Numbered from the stretch's first letter, positions 8,511-16,874 are shown. The stretch: DNA of 35,267 nucleotides from Alkaliphilus serpentinus (GCF_009017255.1 NZ_WBZB01000018.1:1-35267); one strand, 5' to 3'. Numbers and translations are program-made. Notes: generated by a model not told the origin, from the sequence alone.

Positions 8511-8540
8511 TAGAATATTTTAATAATTAAAATATTTCTA
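8511..8540. repeat. Palindrome at the transcription start of the DUF3798 operon (candidate operator)
   Basis: AGAATATTTTAAT and ATTAAAATATTTCT form an inverted repeat with a single extra base in one arm. It begins right after the predicted start point of the minus-strand promoter, a normal place for a repressor site. The regulator is unknown. Confidence 0.5.
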
Positions 8541-8547
8541 TTTATTA

Positions 8548-8576
8548 ATTATATTATTACTGGATTATGGAAGCAA
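8548..8576 (-). promoter_or_regulatory. Sigma-A promoter of the DUF3798 ABC importer operon
   Basis: On the minus strand TTGCTT (8571-8576) and a perfect TATAAT (8548-8553) are separated by exactly 17 bp. The predicted start is near 8541, about 90 nt before the lipoprotein start codon. The rest of the 270-bp divergent gap is AT-rich, with no riboswitch that I recognise. Confidence 0.7.
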
Positions 8577-8720
8577 GTACAAATTATTCTGAGTTATATG
8601 AAAAATTAAATTATATAATTAACTTTTTTTAAACATAGAATTTAAAATATATAAATTAAAATAAATAAATTATGGTAGAATGTAGATAATAGGATAACAA
8701 GTAGGAGAGGTGGAAGAAGC

Positions 8721-9572
8721 TTGAAAGTAGAAATAGGTAAAAAGAACCAGTTAATTGTTACGAAAATCTTAAAAAATGCAGTTTTCTTGTCCAATGGAAG
8801 AGATGAGGATCATATTATACTTCCAATAGGGGAACTATCAGAGGATATTTCTGAGGGAGATTCTATAGAGGTATTTATTTATAGGGATTCTGAGGACAAG
8901 CTTGCAGCAACTACAAAGGAGCCACTGGCAAAGGTGGGGGAACTGGCCTATTTAAAGGTGGTAGATGTAACAAAAATAGGGGCCTTTCTATACTGGGGCT
9001 TAGAAAAGGATTTATTTGTTCCTATAAGGGAGCAAACCTGTAAAATGGAAAAGCATAAGTATTATTTAGTAAAGATTTATCTTGATAAAAGTAAAAGACT
9101 ATGTGGTTCTATGAAGCTGGAGGATGCTTTAAGAACCGATAGCCCCTTTAAAGCTGGAGATACAGTGCAGGGAACAGTTTATGGATTAAGTAGAGACTTG
9201 GGGGTATTTGTTGCTGTTGAAAATAAATATCATGGATTATTGCATAACTCTGAGGTTACAAAGGATTATAGAATCGGCGATAAGGAGGTATTTAGAATCG
9301 TCAAGGTTCGGGATGACGGGAAATTAGATTTGTCAACTAAAAAGCTGGCCCACCACCAGATGGAAGAGGATGCCAATGATATTGTTAAATATATGATTCG
9401 GAATAAGGGTTATCTACCCCTAAGGGATAACAGTAGTCCTGAGGAAATAAAGAAATACTTTAAAATTAGTAAAAATGCCTTTAAAAGGGCTATAGGAAAG
9501 CTATTGAAGGAAAGAATTGTGGAAATAGACTCCGATGGAATAAGATTTACTAAGGACAAACCTGTTGAATAA
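8721..9572 (+). CDS. S1 RNA-binding domain protein, CvfB/YitL family, 283 aa
   Basis: This has the layout of the CvfB family (COG2996): consecutive S1-like OB domains and a C-terminal winged helix. The region VGELAYLKVVDVTKIGAFLYWGLEKDLFVP (residues about 72-101) is a clear S1 domain. AGDTVQGTVYGLSRDLGVFVAVENKYHGLLHNSE (about 145-178) is another. Residues about 222-278 (EEIKKYFKISKNAFKRAIGKLLKERIVEI) form a winged helix. Family members bind RNA and, in staphylococci, influence virulence gene expression; the role here is inferred. The start is TTG at 8721 after AGGAGAGGTGG. It is divergent from the ABC importer and ends at a clear terminator. Confidence 0.85.
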   Translation: MKVEIGKKNQLIVTKILKNAVFLSNGRDEDHIILPIGELSEDISEGDSIEVFIYRDSEDKLAATTKEPLAKVGELAYLKVVDVTKIGAFLYWGLEKDLFVPIREQTCKMEKHKYYLVKIYLDKSKRLCGSMKLEDALRTDSPFKAGDTVQGTVYGLSRDLGVFVAVENKYHGLLHNSEVTKDYRIGDKEVFRIVKVRDDGKLDLSTKKLAHHQMEEDANDIVKYMIRNKGYLPLRDNSSPEEIKKYFKISKNAFKRAIGKLLKERIVEIDSDGIRFTKDKPVE

Positions 9573-9602
9573 ATAAATTTTTATACTCGAAATAATTATT
9601 CG

Positions 9603-9634
9603 CCCCTTGAAATTACACCATTCAAGGGGTTTTC
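9603..9634 (+). terminator. Intrinsic terminator after the S1-domain gene
   Basis: CCCCTTGAA (9603-9611) pairs with TTCAAGGGG (9621-9629), followed by TTTTC. Confidence 0.85.
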
Positions 9635-9660
9635 TTAAGGATCACTAAAAATTTCGTATA

Positions 9661-9689
9661 TTGAAATATTTCTAAATATAAGAGATAAT
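9661..9689 (+). promoter_or_regulatory. Probable promoter of the S9 peptidase-pepF unit
   Basis: TTGAAA (9661-9666) and GATAAT (9684-9689) have 17-bp spacing. The self-complementary GAAATATTTC (9663-9672) overlaps the -35 edge. Confidence 0.5.
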
Positions 9690-9727
9690 ATTTTAAAGAG
9701 AATTAAATATCTATAAGGAGGATTAAC

Positions 9728-11734
9728 ATGGAAAAAATTCTGATGGAGGATTTTACAAAATTTAAGTTTCTATCTAGCTTGGAATATGCACCGAAAGGGA
9801 AAAATGCATGCTTTACAGTATATGAAGCGGATATGGAGGAAAACGGATACAAGTCAAATCTCTGGCTTTATAACGATGACGACAATACTTATTTTCAATT
9901 AACATCTGGGGACAAGGAAAGAAGCTTTATATGGTTAAATGATGAAGAAATTCTATTTAGTGGTGAGAGGAATCCTAAGGATCAGGAAAAGAATAATTCT
10001 GGTGAGATTAATACTAAGTTCTATAAAATTAACATTAAGGGTGGAGAAGCTCAAGAGTTGTTTAAAATACCCCATCATGTAACCTCAATAAAGGCGCTTA
10101 AGGATGGAAATTATATTTTTTCAGCTGTTTATAATCCCTATAAAAAATCCTTAGAGGGATTATCTAAAGAGGAAAGGGAAGAGGAGTTAAAAAATAGAAA
10201 AGAGGATAAGGATTACGAAGTAATGGAGGAAATACCCTTCTGGAGTAACGGAGCTGGTTACACCAATAGAGTAAGAAGTAGATTATATAAGTATGATGTC
10301 AAGGAAGGCACTGCTGTTCCCATTACTACAGAAACCATGTCGGTAGAGGCCTTTCAGCTTAATAAAAACAAGAGTAAAGTAGTATTCAATGCAACGGATT
10401 ATACCAATAAGATGGATTTTTATAATCATGTGTATATAGGGGATTTAGAAACCAATAGCTTAAATAAAATCACCGATGAAGAGGCTAGACATACTGCTCC
10501 CCACTTTATCAGCGATGAAGAAATTATCCTTCTAATAAATGACATGAAGGATTATGGCTTGAATCAAAATAGTAAGTTCTACATAATGAATACTAAATCT
10601 AAAGAATCAAGGTGTATTACTCCAGACTTTGATAATAGTGTTGGAAGCAGCGTTGGTTCCGATTGTCGTTACGGACCACCAAAGGCAATCAGATTCTTCA
10701 ATGATAAATTATACTTTTTAACCACCAATGGAGGAAGCTCTTTTATAAATACCCTTGATCTGGATGGGAACATTGAAAAATTAACGAAGGATAATGGTTC
10801 TATAGATTCCTTTGCTGTTAACGATCACAAAATTCTCATCATTGGCCTTAGGGGACAGGATTTACAAGAGGTTTATAGATTATCTGGGAATGAGGAAATC
10901 AAAATAACAGCCTTTAATAAGGACAGTCTTAAGGATAAGTATATCGCCACTCCCCAACATGTAGGAGTAGATACTGAAAAGGGTGTTGGCATTGATGGTT
11001 GGGTACTTTTACCTAAGGATTATGATGAGAAGAAGAGCTACCCTGCCATCTTAGACATTCATGGTGGACCTAAAACCGTCTATGGAGAGGTTTATTATCA
11101 TGAAATGCAATATTGGGCAAATGAAGGCTATTTTGTTTTCTTCTGTAATCCAAGGGGTAGTGACGGAAAGGGCAATGCCTTTGCAGACATTAGAGGTAAA
11201 TACGGAACGATTGATTATGAAGACATCATGAAATTCACCGATGTTGTTTTAGAAAAATACCCATCAATTGATAAGGGCAGAATTGGTGTTACAGGTGGAT
11301 CTTACGGAGGCTTTATGACCAATTGGATAATCGGTCATACAGATAGATTTAAGGCTGCTGCCTCTCAGCGATGTATTTCCAATTGGACCACAATGTTCTC
11401 AACCTCGGATATTGGATACTTCTTTGCGATGGATCAAATTGGAGGGGATCCATGGAAGGATCATGATAAGCTTTGGTGGCATTCACCACTAAAATACATC
11501 GAAAATGTAAAAACCCCCACCCTTTTTATTCACTCTGAAGAGGATTATCGTTGCTGGTGGGTTGAGGCCATTCAAATGTTTACGGCATTGAAGTTCCATA
11601 ATGTTCAGGCTAGAATGTGTATGTTTAGGGGCGAAAACCATGAGCTAAGCCGAAGTGGTAAGCCAAAGCACCGTATCAGAAGGCTTAAGGAAATTACTGA
11701 ATGGTTTGATAAATATCTAAAAAACAAAGAATAA
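9728..11734 (+). CDS. S9-family prolyl-oligopeptidase-type peptidase (acylaminoacyl-/dipeptidyl-peptidase-like), 668 aa
   Basis: The N-terminal ~400 residues have the WD-like repeats of a beta-propeller (for example SNLWLYNDDDNTYFQLTSGDKE). The C-terminal ~250 residues are an alpha/beta hydrolase. The catalytic triad is visible: Ser525 in GGSYGG, Asp606 in SEEDYRCW and His638 in GENHELSR. DIHGGPKTVYG is the expected oxyanion-hole region. There is no signal peptide, so it is cytosolic and probably degrades oligopeptides. An AAGGAGG precedes the ATG at 9728. The pepF gene follows after 27 bp, so the two make a peptide-degradation operon. Exact specificity (acylaminoacyl versus dipeptidyl) cannot be read from the sequence. 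Confidence 0.9.
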   Translation: MEKILMEDFTKFKFLSSLEYAPKGKNACFTVYEADMEENGYKSNLWLYNDDDNTYFQLTSGDKERSFIWLNDEEILFSGERNPKDQEKNNSGEINTKFYKINIKGGEAQELFKIPHHVTSIKALKDGNYIFSAVYNPYKKSLEGLSKEEREEELKNRKEDKDYEVMEEIPFWSNGAGYTNRVRSRLYKYDVKEGTAVPITTETMSVEAFQLNKNKSKVVFNATDYTNKMDFYNHVYIGDLETNSLNKITDEEARHTAPHFISDEEIILLINDMKDYGLNQNSKFYIMNTKSKESRCITPDFDNSVGSSVGSDCRYGPPKAIRFFNDKLYFLTTNGGSSFINTLDLDGNIEKLTKDNGSIDSFAVNDHKILIIGLRGQDLQEVYRLSGNEEIKITAFNKDSLKDKYIATPQHVGVDTEKGVGIDGWVLLPKDYDEKKSYPAILDIHGGPKTVYGEVYYHEMQYWANEGYFVFFCNPRGSDGKGNAFADIRGKYGTIDYEDIMKFTDVVLEKYPSIDKGRIGVTGGSYGGFMTNWIIGHTDRFKAAASQRCISNWTTMFSTSDIGYFFAMDQIGGDPWKDHDKLWWHSPLKYIENVKTPTLFIHSEEDYRCWWVEAIQMFTALKFHNVQARMCMFRGENHELSRSGKPKHRIRRLKEITEWFDKYLKNKE

Positions 11735-11761
11735 TTTTACAGTATTAAGGAGGAATTATTA

Positions 11762-13531
11762 GTGAAATGGAATTTAGATGATCTTTATTTGTCCTTTGAG
11801 GATCCCAAATTTAACAGAGATATGGAGGATTTTTATAACAAGGTTGATGAAACAAATAAGTGGATAACAGAAAATTTAACGACTCCAGATAATCCAGAAG
11901 AAAAGCTTGCCGGTGCATTAAAGAGAATCATTGGCTTTTCAGAGCTATATTATAAGCTGTTGGTGTATTCCTTCCTTGTAATGAGTGTGGATGCAAAAAA
12001 TGCTGAGGCAAAGCAAGCACTAGGAAAGGTGAACAATAAGTATTCCGATGGTAAGACCTCAGAAGTAATCCTTAGAAAGTGGCTGGATAAAGTTAACAAT
12101 ATTGATGAAGTTTTAGCATACTCCGACTTCCTTGCAGAGCACACCTTTTATATTAAGGATTTAATCTCCAAAAATAAATATCTGCTAGAGGACAAGGAAG
12201 AGATTTTAATAGCAAAGCTAACCAATACAGGAGGAAAGGCATGGTCTGAACTTCAGAAGCTAATGACCTCCACCTTGATGGTTGATATTGAAATGGACGG
12301 AGAAATGAAATCCTTACCCTTAACGGTAGTTCGAAACATGGCAGATGAAGCCGATGGAACCTTAAGGAAAAAGGCTTATGAGGCAGAACTAAGGGCCTAT
12401 GAAAAAATTGAAGATGTTTCTGCAGCCTGCTTAAATGGGATTAAAGGTGAAACCATTACAGTAGCAAAGAAAAGGGGATATTCATCTCCCTTAGAGGAAA
12501 CCTTAAACACCTATAAAATGAAGAAGGAAACCTTAGATTCAATGTTGGCTGCAATGGTTGAAAGCTTACCTGAATTCCATAGATTCTTCAGAAAAAAGGC
12601 AGAGCTTTTGGGTCATGAAGATGGATTACCCTTCTATGATGTCTTTGCTCCTATGGGGAAGGTCGACAAGAAGTTCTCCTATGAGGAAGCAAAGGAATAT
12701 GTTATGAAGAATTTTTACTCCTTTAGCAAGGATTTAGGAGATTTCGCCAAAAAGGCCTTTGAAAAGGAATGGGTGGATGTGGAGCCTAGGGCTGGTAAGA
12801 GTGGAGGGGCCTTCTGTTATAATATTCCTCCCCTTAAGCAAAGTCGAATTCTAACAAATTTCAATGGTAGCTTAAGTGATGTAACCACCCTTGCCCATGA
12901 ACTGGGTCATGGTTATCATGGGGAATGCTTGAAAAACCAAAGTCTATTAAATTCAATTTATCCTATGCCATTGGCTGAAACAGCATCCATCTTTGCTGAA
13001 ACCATCCTAGTAAACGATGCACTAAAGAATAGCACACCTGAGGAACAATTTGCCATTCTAGAGGGTTCTATAACCCATGCTGGACAGGTAATTGTGGATA
13101 TTTATAGCAGGTATCTATTTGAAACGGAGCTCTTTAACCGTAGAGAGGATCATGTTCTTTCTGTTAAGGAGCTTAAGGAAATGATTGAGGATTCTCAAAA
13201 GAAGGCCTATGGTGATGGCTTAAATCATGACTTCCTACATCCCTATATGTGGGTTAACAAGGTACATTACTACTATCCCGAAAGACATTTTTACAACTTC
13301 CCCTATGCCTTTGGGCTCTTATTCTCAATGGGGTTATATGCCATCTATATGGAAAGGGGCCAATCCTTTGCCGATGAGTATGTGAAGCTACTGGAAGTTA
13401 CTGGAAAAATGACAATTGAAGATGTTGCCGCCACCATGAAAATTGATGTAACAGATATTGAGTTCTGGAGGGCATCATTGAAACTGGTGAAGAAGGATAT
13501 TGATAAATTCATAAGGTTGGCAGAAAAATAA
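11762..13531 (+). CDS. pepF: Oligoendopeptidase F, M3 family zinc metallopeptidase
   Basis: This 589-residue M3B peptidase hydrolyses short peptides in the cytoplasm. The zinc site HELGHGYHGE starts near residue 379, with the third-ligand region MPLAETASIFAET about 25 residues on. FETELFNRRE and the C-terminal KVHYYYPERHFYNFPYAFG block are typical of PepF. The start is GTG at 11762 with AAGGAGG about 6 nt upstream. It is the second gene of the unit with the S9 peptidase. Its terminator (13533-13561) is the left copy of the 29-bp direct repeat. Confidence 0.92.
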   Translation: MKWNLDDLYLSFEDPKFNRDMEDFYNKVDETNKWITENLTTPDNPEEKLAGALKRIIGFSELYYKLLVYSFLVMSVDAKNAEAKQALGKVNNKYSDGKTSEVILRKWLDKVNNIDEVLAYSDFLAEHTFYIKDLISKNKYLLEDKEEILIAKLTNTGGKAWSELQKLMTSTLMVDIEMDGEMKSLPLTVVRNMADEADGTLRKKAYEAELRAYEKIEDVSAACLNGIKGETITVAKKRGYSSPLEETLNTYKMKKETLDSMLAAMVESLPEFHRFFRKKAELLGHEDGLPFYDVFAPMGKVDKKFSYEEAKEYVMKNFYSFSKDLGDFAKKAFEKEWVDVEPRAGKSGGAFCYNIPPLKQSRILTNFNGSLSDVTTLAHELGHGYHGECLKNQSLLNSIYPMPLAETASIFAETILVNDALKNSTPEEQFAILEGSITHAGQVIVDIYSRYLFETELFNRREDHVLSVKELKEMIEDSQKKAYGDGLNHDFLHPYMWVNKVHYYYPERHFYNFPYAFGLLFSMGLYAIYMERGQSFADEYVKLLEVTGKMTIEDVAATMKIDVTDIEFWRASLKLVKKDIDKFIRLAEK

Positions 13532-13532
13532 A

Positions 13533-13561
13533 AATAGAGCTTGCATTTTGCAAGCTCTATT
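13533..13561. terminator. Terminator of pepF; left copy of a 29-bp palindromic direct repeat
   Basis: AATAGAGCTTGC pairs with GCAAGCTCTATT around a short loop. The whole 29-bp sequence recurs exactly at 13708-13736. Confidence 0.8.
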
Positions 13562-13707
13562 CAGACAGTTGAAAAACTATCATATTCTTTGTTGCTGCAA
13601 AAATCCAGCACTCTTGCGTATTTCTGTATACGCTGCAACCGCTAGATTTCCTTGCGCCTCGACTCTAACAGCTTTTGAACAGTCTGGATTTTGTCGAATT
13701 CAACCTC
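13562..13707. repeat. 146-bp insertion-like intergenic segment with imperfect terminal inverted repeats
   Basis: This non-coding segment is bracketed by identical 29-bp palindromes. Its left end, CAGACAGTTGAAAAACTAT, is an imperfect inverted match (about 15 of 20) to AACAGCTTTTGAACAGTCTG at 13667-13686. An internal hairpin, GCGTAT/ATACGC, is present. Composition is more GC-rich than neighbouring intergenic DNA. The pattern suggests a small palindromic repeat or MITE-like element inserted into the terminator. Copies elsewhere in the genome cannot be seen from here. Confidence 0.55.
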
Positions 13708-13736
13708 AATAGAGCTTGCATTTTGCAAGCTCTATT
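13708..13736. terminator. Terminator of the TPR-protein gene; right copy of the 29-bp repeat
   Basis: This is an exact copy of 13533-13561. On the minus strand it lies just past the end of the TPR gene (13738). On the plus strand it is followed by TTTTTATT. Confidence 0.8.
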
Positions 13737-13737
13737 T

Positions 13738-14787
13738 TTATTGAATATCCTCAATGATATGTGAAACCTTACGTCCCTTTTCAATTTCATTAATAATGTT
13801 TTTTATAGATTTATAGTTGGAATTGGCACTATAAACCCTTTGGAATCTTTCCTTAGCTAAGGAATTCTTTCCAGTAATACCATAGGCCACTCCCAATAGA
13901 TAGTGGGCATCAATGTAGGGGGCCTCCATGCTTCTTTTTTTACCTATGGCGTCCTTAAAGGCATGGATGGCCATTTCATATTGCTGCTTTCCCATGAAAA
14001 CCAAACCTTTAAAATAATTTCTCCATAGCTTAAAGTCTATATTTTCATCCTCACCCCTTAGGCCTTCGGCTATACTAAGGGCCAAATCATAGTTTTCCCT
14101 TTCTAAGGACATCAGGATTGCATTGGCCTTAGGGCTCCAATAATCGGATGAATCCAACTCTATTGGATCTATAGCAGAAAAGAAATCTACATAGGCTTCA
14201 TAGGCCTTATCTTCATCATTCAACTCTAAATAGCATTCAGCCAACACCAGCTTCAGCTTTTTATCTGCCATTGGGTGCTTCATCACCTTATGGAGTTCTT
14301 TTATAGATTTGTCAAATTTTCTTGTTCTAAAAAATCTATAAGCATCTTTATAAGCAAGGGCTGTTTCATCAGTTCGCCTTTGTAGCATAAACTTTAAGTA
14401 TACAAAGAATACCCCTACAAAGAAGAAGTAGGTTTCAACAAAGGCTGCAAAAACAAATATGATGCCTATTAATCCTATAATTGAATAAAGATTGTAGTAT
14501 TGACTTTTTAAGTATTGGGGTACTTCCCTGGTGAAGAAAACATGCAGGGTCTTTTTTTCAACAACCTCAACCTTCGTATCGGACCATTTTTGTAGGCCCT
14601 TAGGAACAGGTATATCCTGAGTATAGCTTATATCGGTTCCAGGGATTTTTGCAGTGGCCTTTATGCCACCCTTATGGATATTGAAGCGAAGCCACTTATA
14701 ACTTCCACTGATAGTGGCAGATTTTTGATTAAAGTTTATTTTTAGCCCCTTACCCAGTGCTATAAGCTTCTTATTCTTTAGCTTCAT
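13738..14787 (-). CDS. Membrane protein with DUF4236-like N-terminus and C-terminal TPR repeats, 349 aa
   Basis: Residues about 10-60 (KGLKINFNQKSATISGSYKWLRFNIHKGGIKA, then AKIPGTDISYT) resemble the small DUF4236 domain, in which a GIPGTGLSY-like motif is characteristic. Two adjacent hydrophobic segments follow (about 98-140). The last 200 residues contain TPR-like helices such as DAYRFFRTRKFDKSIKELHKVMKHP and YFKGLVFMGKQQYEMAIHAFKDAI. The protein is thus a membrane-anchored TPR scaffold facing the cytoplasm. The ATG at 14787 has GAGGAGG 7 nt upstream and is preferred over an upstream in-frame ATG at 14805. Function unknown. Confidence 0.75.
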   Translation of the reverse strand: MKLKNKKLIALGKGLKINFNQKSATISGSYKWLRFNIHKGGIKATAKIPGTDISYTQDIPVPKGLQKWSDTKVEVVEKKTLHVFFTREVPQYLKSQYYNLYSIIGLIGIIFVFAAFVETYFFFVGVFFVYLKFMLQRRTDETALAYKDAYRFFRTRKFDKSIKELHKVMKHPMADKKLKLVLAECYLELNDEDKAYEAYVDFFSAIDPIELDSSDYWSPKANAILMSLERENYDLALSIAEGLRGEDENIDFKLWRNYFKGLVFMGKQQYEMAIHAFKDAIGKKRSMEAPYIDAHYLLGVAYGITGKNSLAKERFQRVYSANSNYKSIKNIINEIEKGRKVSHIIEDIQ

Positions 14788-14823
14788 ATAAAACCTCCTC
14801 TTCATCAGTAGGTACTTATTAAC

Positions 14824-14851
14824 ATTATAGACGAAAGGAAAAAAAAGTCAA
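14824..14851 (-). promoter_or_regulatory. Promoter of the TPR-protein gene
   Basis: On the minus strand TTGACT (14846-14851) and TATAAT (14824-14829) are 16 bp apart. Confidence 0.65.
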
Positions 14852-15022
14852 ACAGTTTAAGGCAAAAAGTAAGGAAGGTAAATGGATAAAACCCATGCTA
14901 TAATAGATGATGTATAGCTATTTCCTTCTCATCTAGGAGGAAAACCACTGAGTATCAGCCTGAAATAGAGGGAGTAGCAAGAGATATAAAAATTATAAGA
15001 ATTTAGAAGGGGAGTATGAAAA

Positions 15023-15496
15023 ATGAAACGACCCATGAGAAGAAGTGACAGAGAAATATCCTACGATGGGGCAATAGAGGTCCTAAGGAAAGGAAGGGTG
15101 GGAACTCTATCGACAGTGGGGGAAGATGGACAACCCTACGGAATCCCTTTGAATTATGTATACTTTAGCAATGCTATTTATTTTCATTGTGGAATGGAAG
15201 GCCACAAGTTAGACAATATTAATTTTAATAAGAGAGTTTGCTTTTCGGTATATGGAAGGGATGAAATTCTGCCAGAAAGATTCTCAACAAAATATGAAAG
15301 CGTGGTTGTTTTTGGTAGGGCAGAGGTTGTAGAGGCTTTAGAAAAAAAGGAAGCCCTTATGGAATTTATAAGGATTTATAGCCATGATTATATTGAAAAG
15401 GGAATGAAATATATTGATGCAGCAATAGACAGGTGCTTAGTTGTAAAGATTGTAATGGATAAGGTATCTGGAAAGGCTGCCAACTTAGATTTGTAG
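15023..15496 (+). CDS. Pyridoxamine 5'-phosphate oxidase-family flavoprotein (Nim-like), 157 aa
   Basis: This is a split-barrel flavin/heme-binding fold. MRRSDREISYDGAIEVLRKGRVGTLSTVGEDGQPYGIPLNYVYF is the typical N-terminus of NimA-like proteins. IYFHCGMEGHKLDNINFNKRVCFSVYG is the second conserved block. Family members bind FMN or related cofactors and some reduce nitroimidazoles; resistance should not be assumed. It is preceded by a 217-bp leader with a TATAAT at 14899-14904, which otherwise shows nothing I recognise. The ATG at 15023 follows GGGGAG with 9-nt spacing. thpR follows after 10 bp. Confidence 0.85.
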   Translation: MKRPMRRSDREISYDGAIEVLRKGRVGTLSTVGEDGQPYGIPLNYVYFSNAIYFHCGMEGHKLDNINFNKRVCFSVYGRDEILPERFSTKYESVVVFGRAEVVEALEKKEALMEFIRIYSHDYIEKGMKYIDAAIDRCLVVKIVMDKVSGKAANLDL

Positions 15497-15506
15497 GAGG
15501 TCTACT

Positions 15507-16049
15507 ATGAGGGTTTTCATTGCCATTGAGTTTAATGGGGAATTAAAGGAGTTTTTCAATGAAATAAAGCTACAGGCTAAAGATTTATCTGCTGGGGGAA
15601 ACTTTACCCATAAGGACAATATCCATCTTACTCTTAAATTCATCGGCGAGGCTGATGAAAAATCCATAACCGCTATCAAGGAAGCTATGAAGGAAACGGT
15701 TGAAATGATAAAGTCCTTTACATTGCTTACAAAGGAGCTGGGAACCTTTAGTAGAAAAAGTAAGCATATCCTATGGCTAGGTGTGGGGGGAGAGATGGAT
15801 AAGCTGAAGACAGTATATAATGAACTTGAAGATGTTTTAGATAGAAGGGGATTTAATAAGGAAGAAAGACCCTATAGTCCCCATATAACTCTAGGACGAC
15901 AAGTGATAATTGAAGACTTGGATAGTATAAAGGATAAAATCAGGATGGAAGAAAGAGAAATAATGGTAGATAGCATTAGCCTGATGGAGAGTAAAAGGGA
16001 GAAGGGGGCTTTGGTTTACAAAGCAATTTATAGATGTAGTCTACAATAA
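15507..16049 (+). CDS. thpR: RNA 2',3'-cyclic phosphodiesterase (2H phosphoesterase)
   Basis: The product is a 180-residue member of the 2H (LigT/ThpR) phosphoesterase family, which opens 2',3'-cyclic phosphates on RNA ends. Both catalytic HxTx motifs are present: HLTLKF with His40 and HITLGR with His126. MRVFIAIEF at the N-terminus and FSRKSKHILWLGV in the middle are characteristic. AGGAGG lies just before the ATG. It is the second gene after the PPOX-family gene. Confidence 0.92.
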   Translation: MRVFIAIEFNGELKEFFNEIKLQAKDLSAGGNFTHKDNIHLTLKFIGEADEKSITAIKEAMKETVEMIKSFTLLTKELGTFSRKSKHILWLGVGGEMDKLKTVYNELEDVLDRRGFNKEERPYSPHITLGRQVIIEDLDSIKDKIRMEEREIMVDSISLMESKREKGALVYKAIYRCSLQ

Positions 16050-16059
16050 AATATTCCTA

Positions 16060-16075
16060 ATTGTATCGGTACAAT
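16060..16075. promoter_or_regulatory. Palindromic operator-like site upstream of the S-component gene
   Basis: ATTGTA-TCGG-TACAAT is a near-perfect palindrome. It shares its half-site with three further GATACAAT copies downstream. Confidence 0.45.
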
Positions 16076-16088
16076 TACTTTGAAACTA

Positions 16089-16117
16089 TTGAGAAATAAA
16101 GAATTTACAGATATAAA
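16089..16117 (+). promoter_or_regulatory. Probable promoter of the ECF S-component gene
   Basis: TTGAGA (16089-16094) and TATAAA (16112-16117) are spaced 17 bp, between the operator-like half-sites. Confidence 0.5.
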
Positions 16118-16124
16118 AAATCGT

Positions 16125-16170
16125 GATACAATAAAATTGTACGAATACATAGATACAATATAGATACAAT
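16125..16170. repeat. Array of GATACAAT half-sites (candidate operator)
   Basis: GATACAAT occurs at 16125-16132, facing ATTGTAC at 16136-16142, then again as direct repeats at 16152-16159 and 16163-16170. The last two starts are 11 bp apart, one helical turn, and end just before the RBS. A transcription factor that senses the transported vitamin is the simplest idea. Confidence 0.5.
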
Positions 16171-16185
16171 TAAGGAGATGATGAC

Positions 16186-16713
16186 ATGAGAAATGATTTA
16201 ACAGTAAAAGATTTAACATTAATAGGACTTTTAACTGCTTTAGTAACAGTTGCAACTATGATCATACAGATACCCATCTCAGCAGGTTATGGCTATATTC
16301 ACATGGGTGATAGCATGATATTCTTAACAGCCATATTATTCGGTAGAAGGAAGGCTGCTTTTGCAGGTGGAATTGGTTCGGCTATTGCAGATTTACTAAG
16401 TGGTTATGGACAATATGCAATACCTACACTAATTATTAAAGGATTCATGGGATATATTGTAGGTACAATTGCTGATCAGGAAAGTCAAGGGCTATTTGCA
16501 TTTAGAAACCTTTTGGCTTTGGCTGTTGGGATTGTAATAATGGCAGGTGGTTACCTAATCACTAATACATTGATGTACGGAGAATTTATGGCAGCCCTTG
16601 TAGGTGGCTTCCCAAGTGACCTTCTTCAAGGCTTTGGAGGAGCAGCACTATTCATGCCTATTGGGCTTGCATTAAAAAAGACAATTATATTAAAAGGTAT
16701 ACAAAACCATTAG
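16186..16713 (+). CDS. ECF transporter S component (vitamin-type substrate-binding membrane protein), 175 aa
   Basis: This is a hydrophobic protein with about five or six transmembrane segments. YIHMGDSMIFLTAILFGRRKAAFAGGIGSAIADLLSGY is the conserved block of the ECF-type S-component family (PF07155-like). FGGAALFMPIGLALKK is the C-terminal segment that contacts the shared energizing module. That module (EcfA/EcfA'/EcfT) is not encoded here, so this would be a group II system using a shared module. The vitamin is not determinable; the operator array may help identify it. GGAG lies before the ATG at 16186. Confidence 0.85.
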   Translation: MRNDLTVKDLTLIGLLTALVTVATMIIQIPISAGYGYIHMGDSMIFLTAILFGRRKAAFAGGIGSAIADLLSGYGQYAIPTLIIKGFMGYIVGTIADQESQGLFAFRNLLALAVGIVIMAGGYLITNTLMYGEFMAALVGGFPSDLLQGFGGAALFMPIGLALKKTIILKGIQNH

Positions 16714-16724
16714 ATTGAATATTT

Positions 16725-16754
16725 AAGGTATGGGTAACTCTCATATCTTTTTTA
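16725..16754 (+). terminator. Terminator after the S-component gene
   Basis: AAGGTATG (16725-16732) pairs with CATATCTT (16742-16749) using G-T wobbles, followed by TTTTTT. Confidence 0.65.
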
Positions 16755-16874
16755 TTGGATTCAATGTTAGTGGTTTTTGAGTTGAATTATTGACATACCT
16801 CCTTCAAAAAGATAAAATCAGAAGGATTGGTATGTTTATTCTAACTTAATTTATATATGGAAAGAGGAAAAAAA

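Noticed and set aside
9663-9672. GAAATATTTC palindrome as an operator shared with the DUF3798 promoter
   Set aside because: Short AT palindromes are frequent in this composition; the match to 8511-8540 is too limited.
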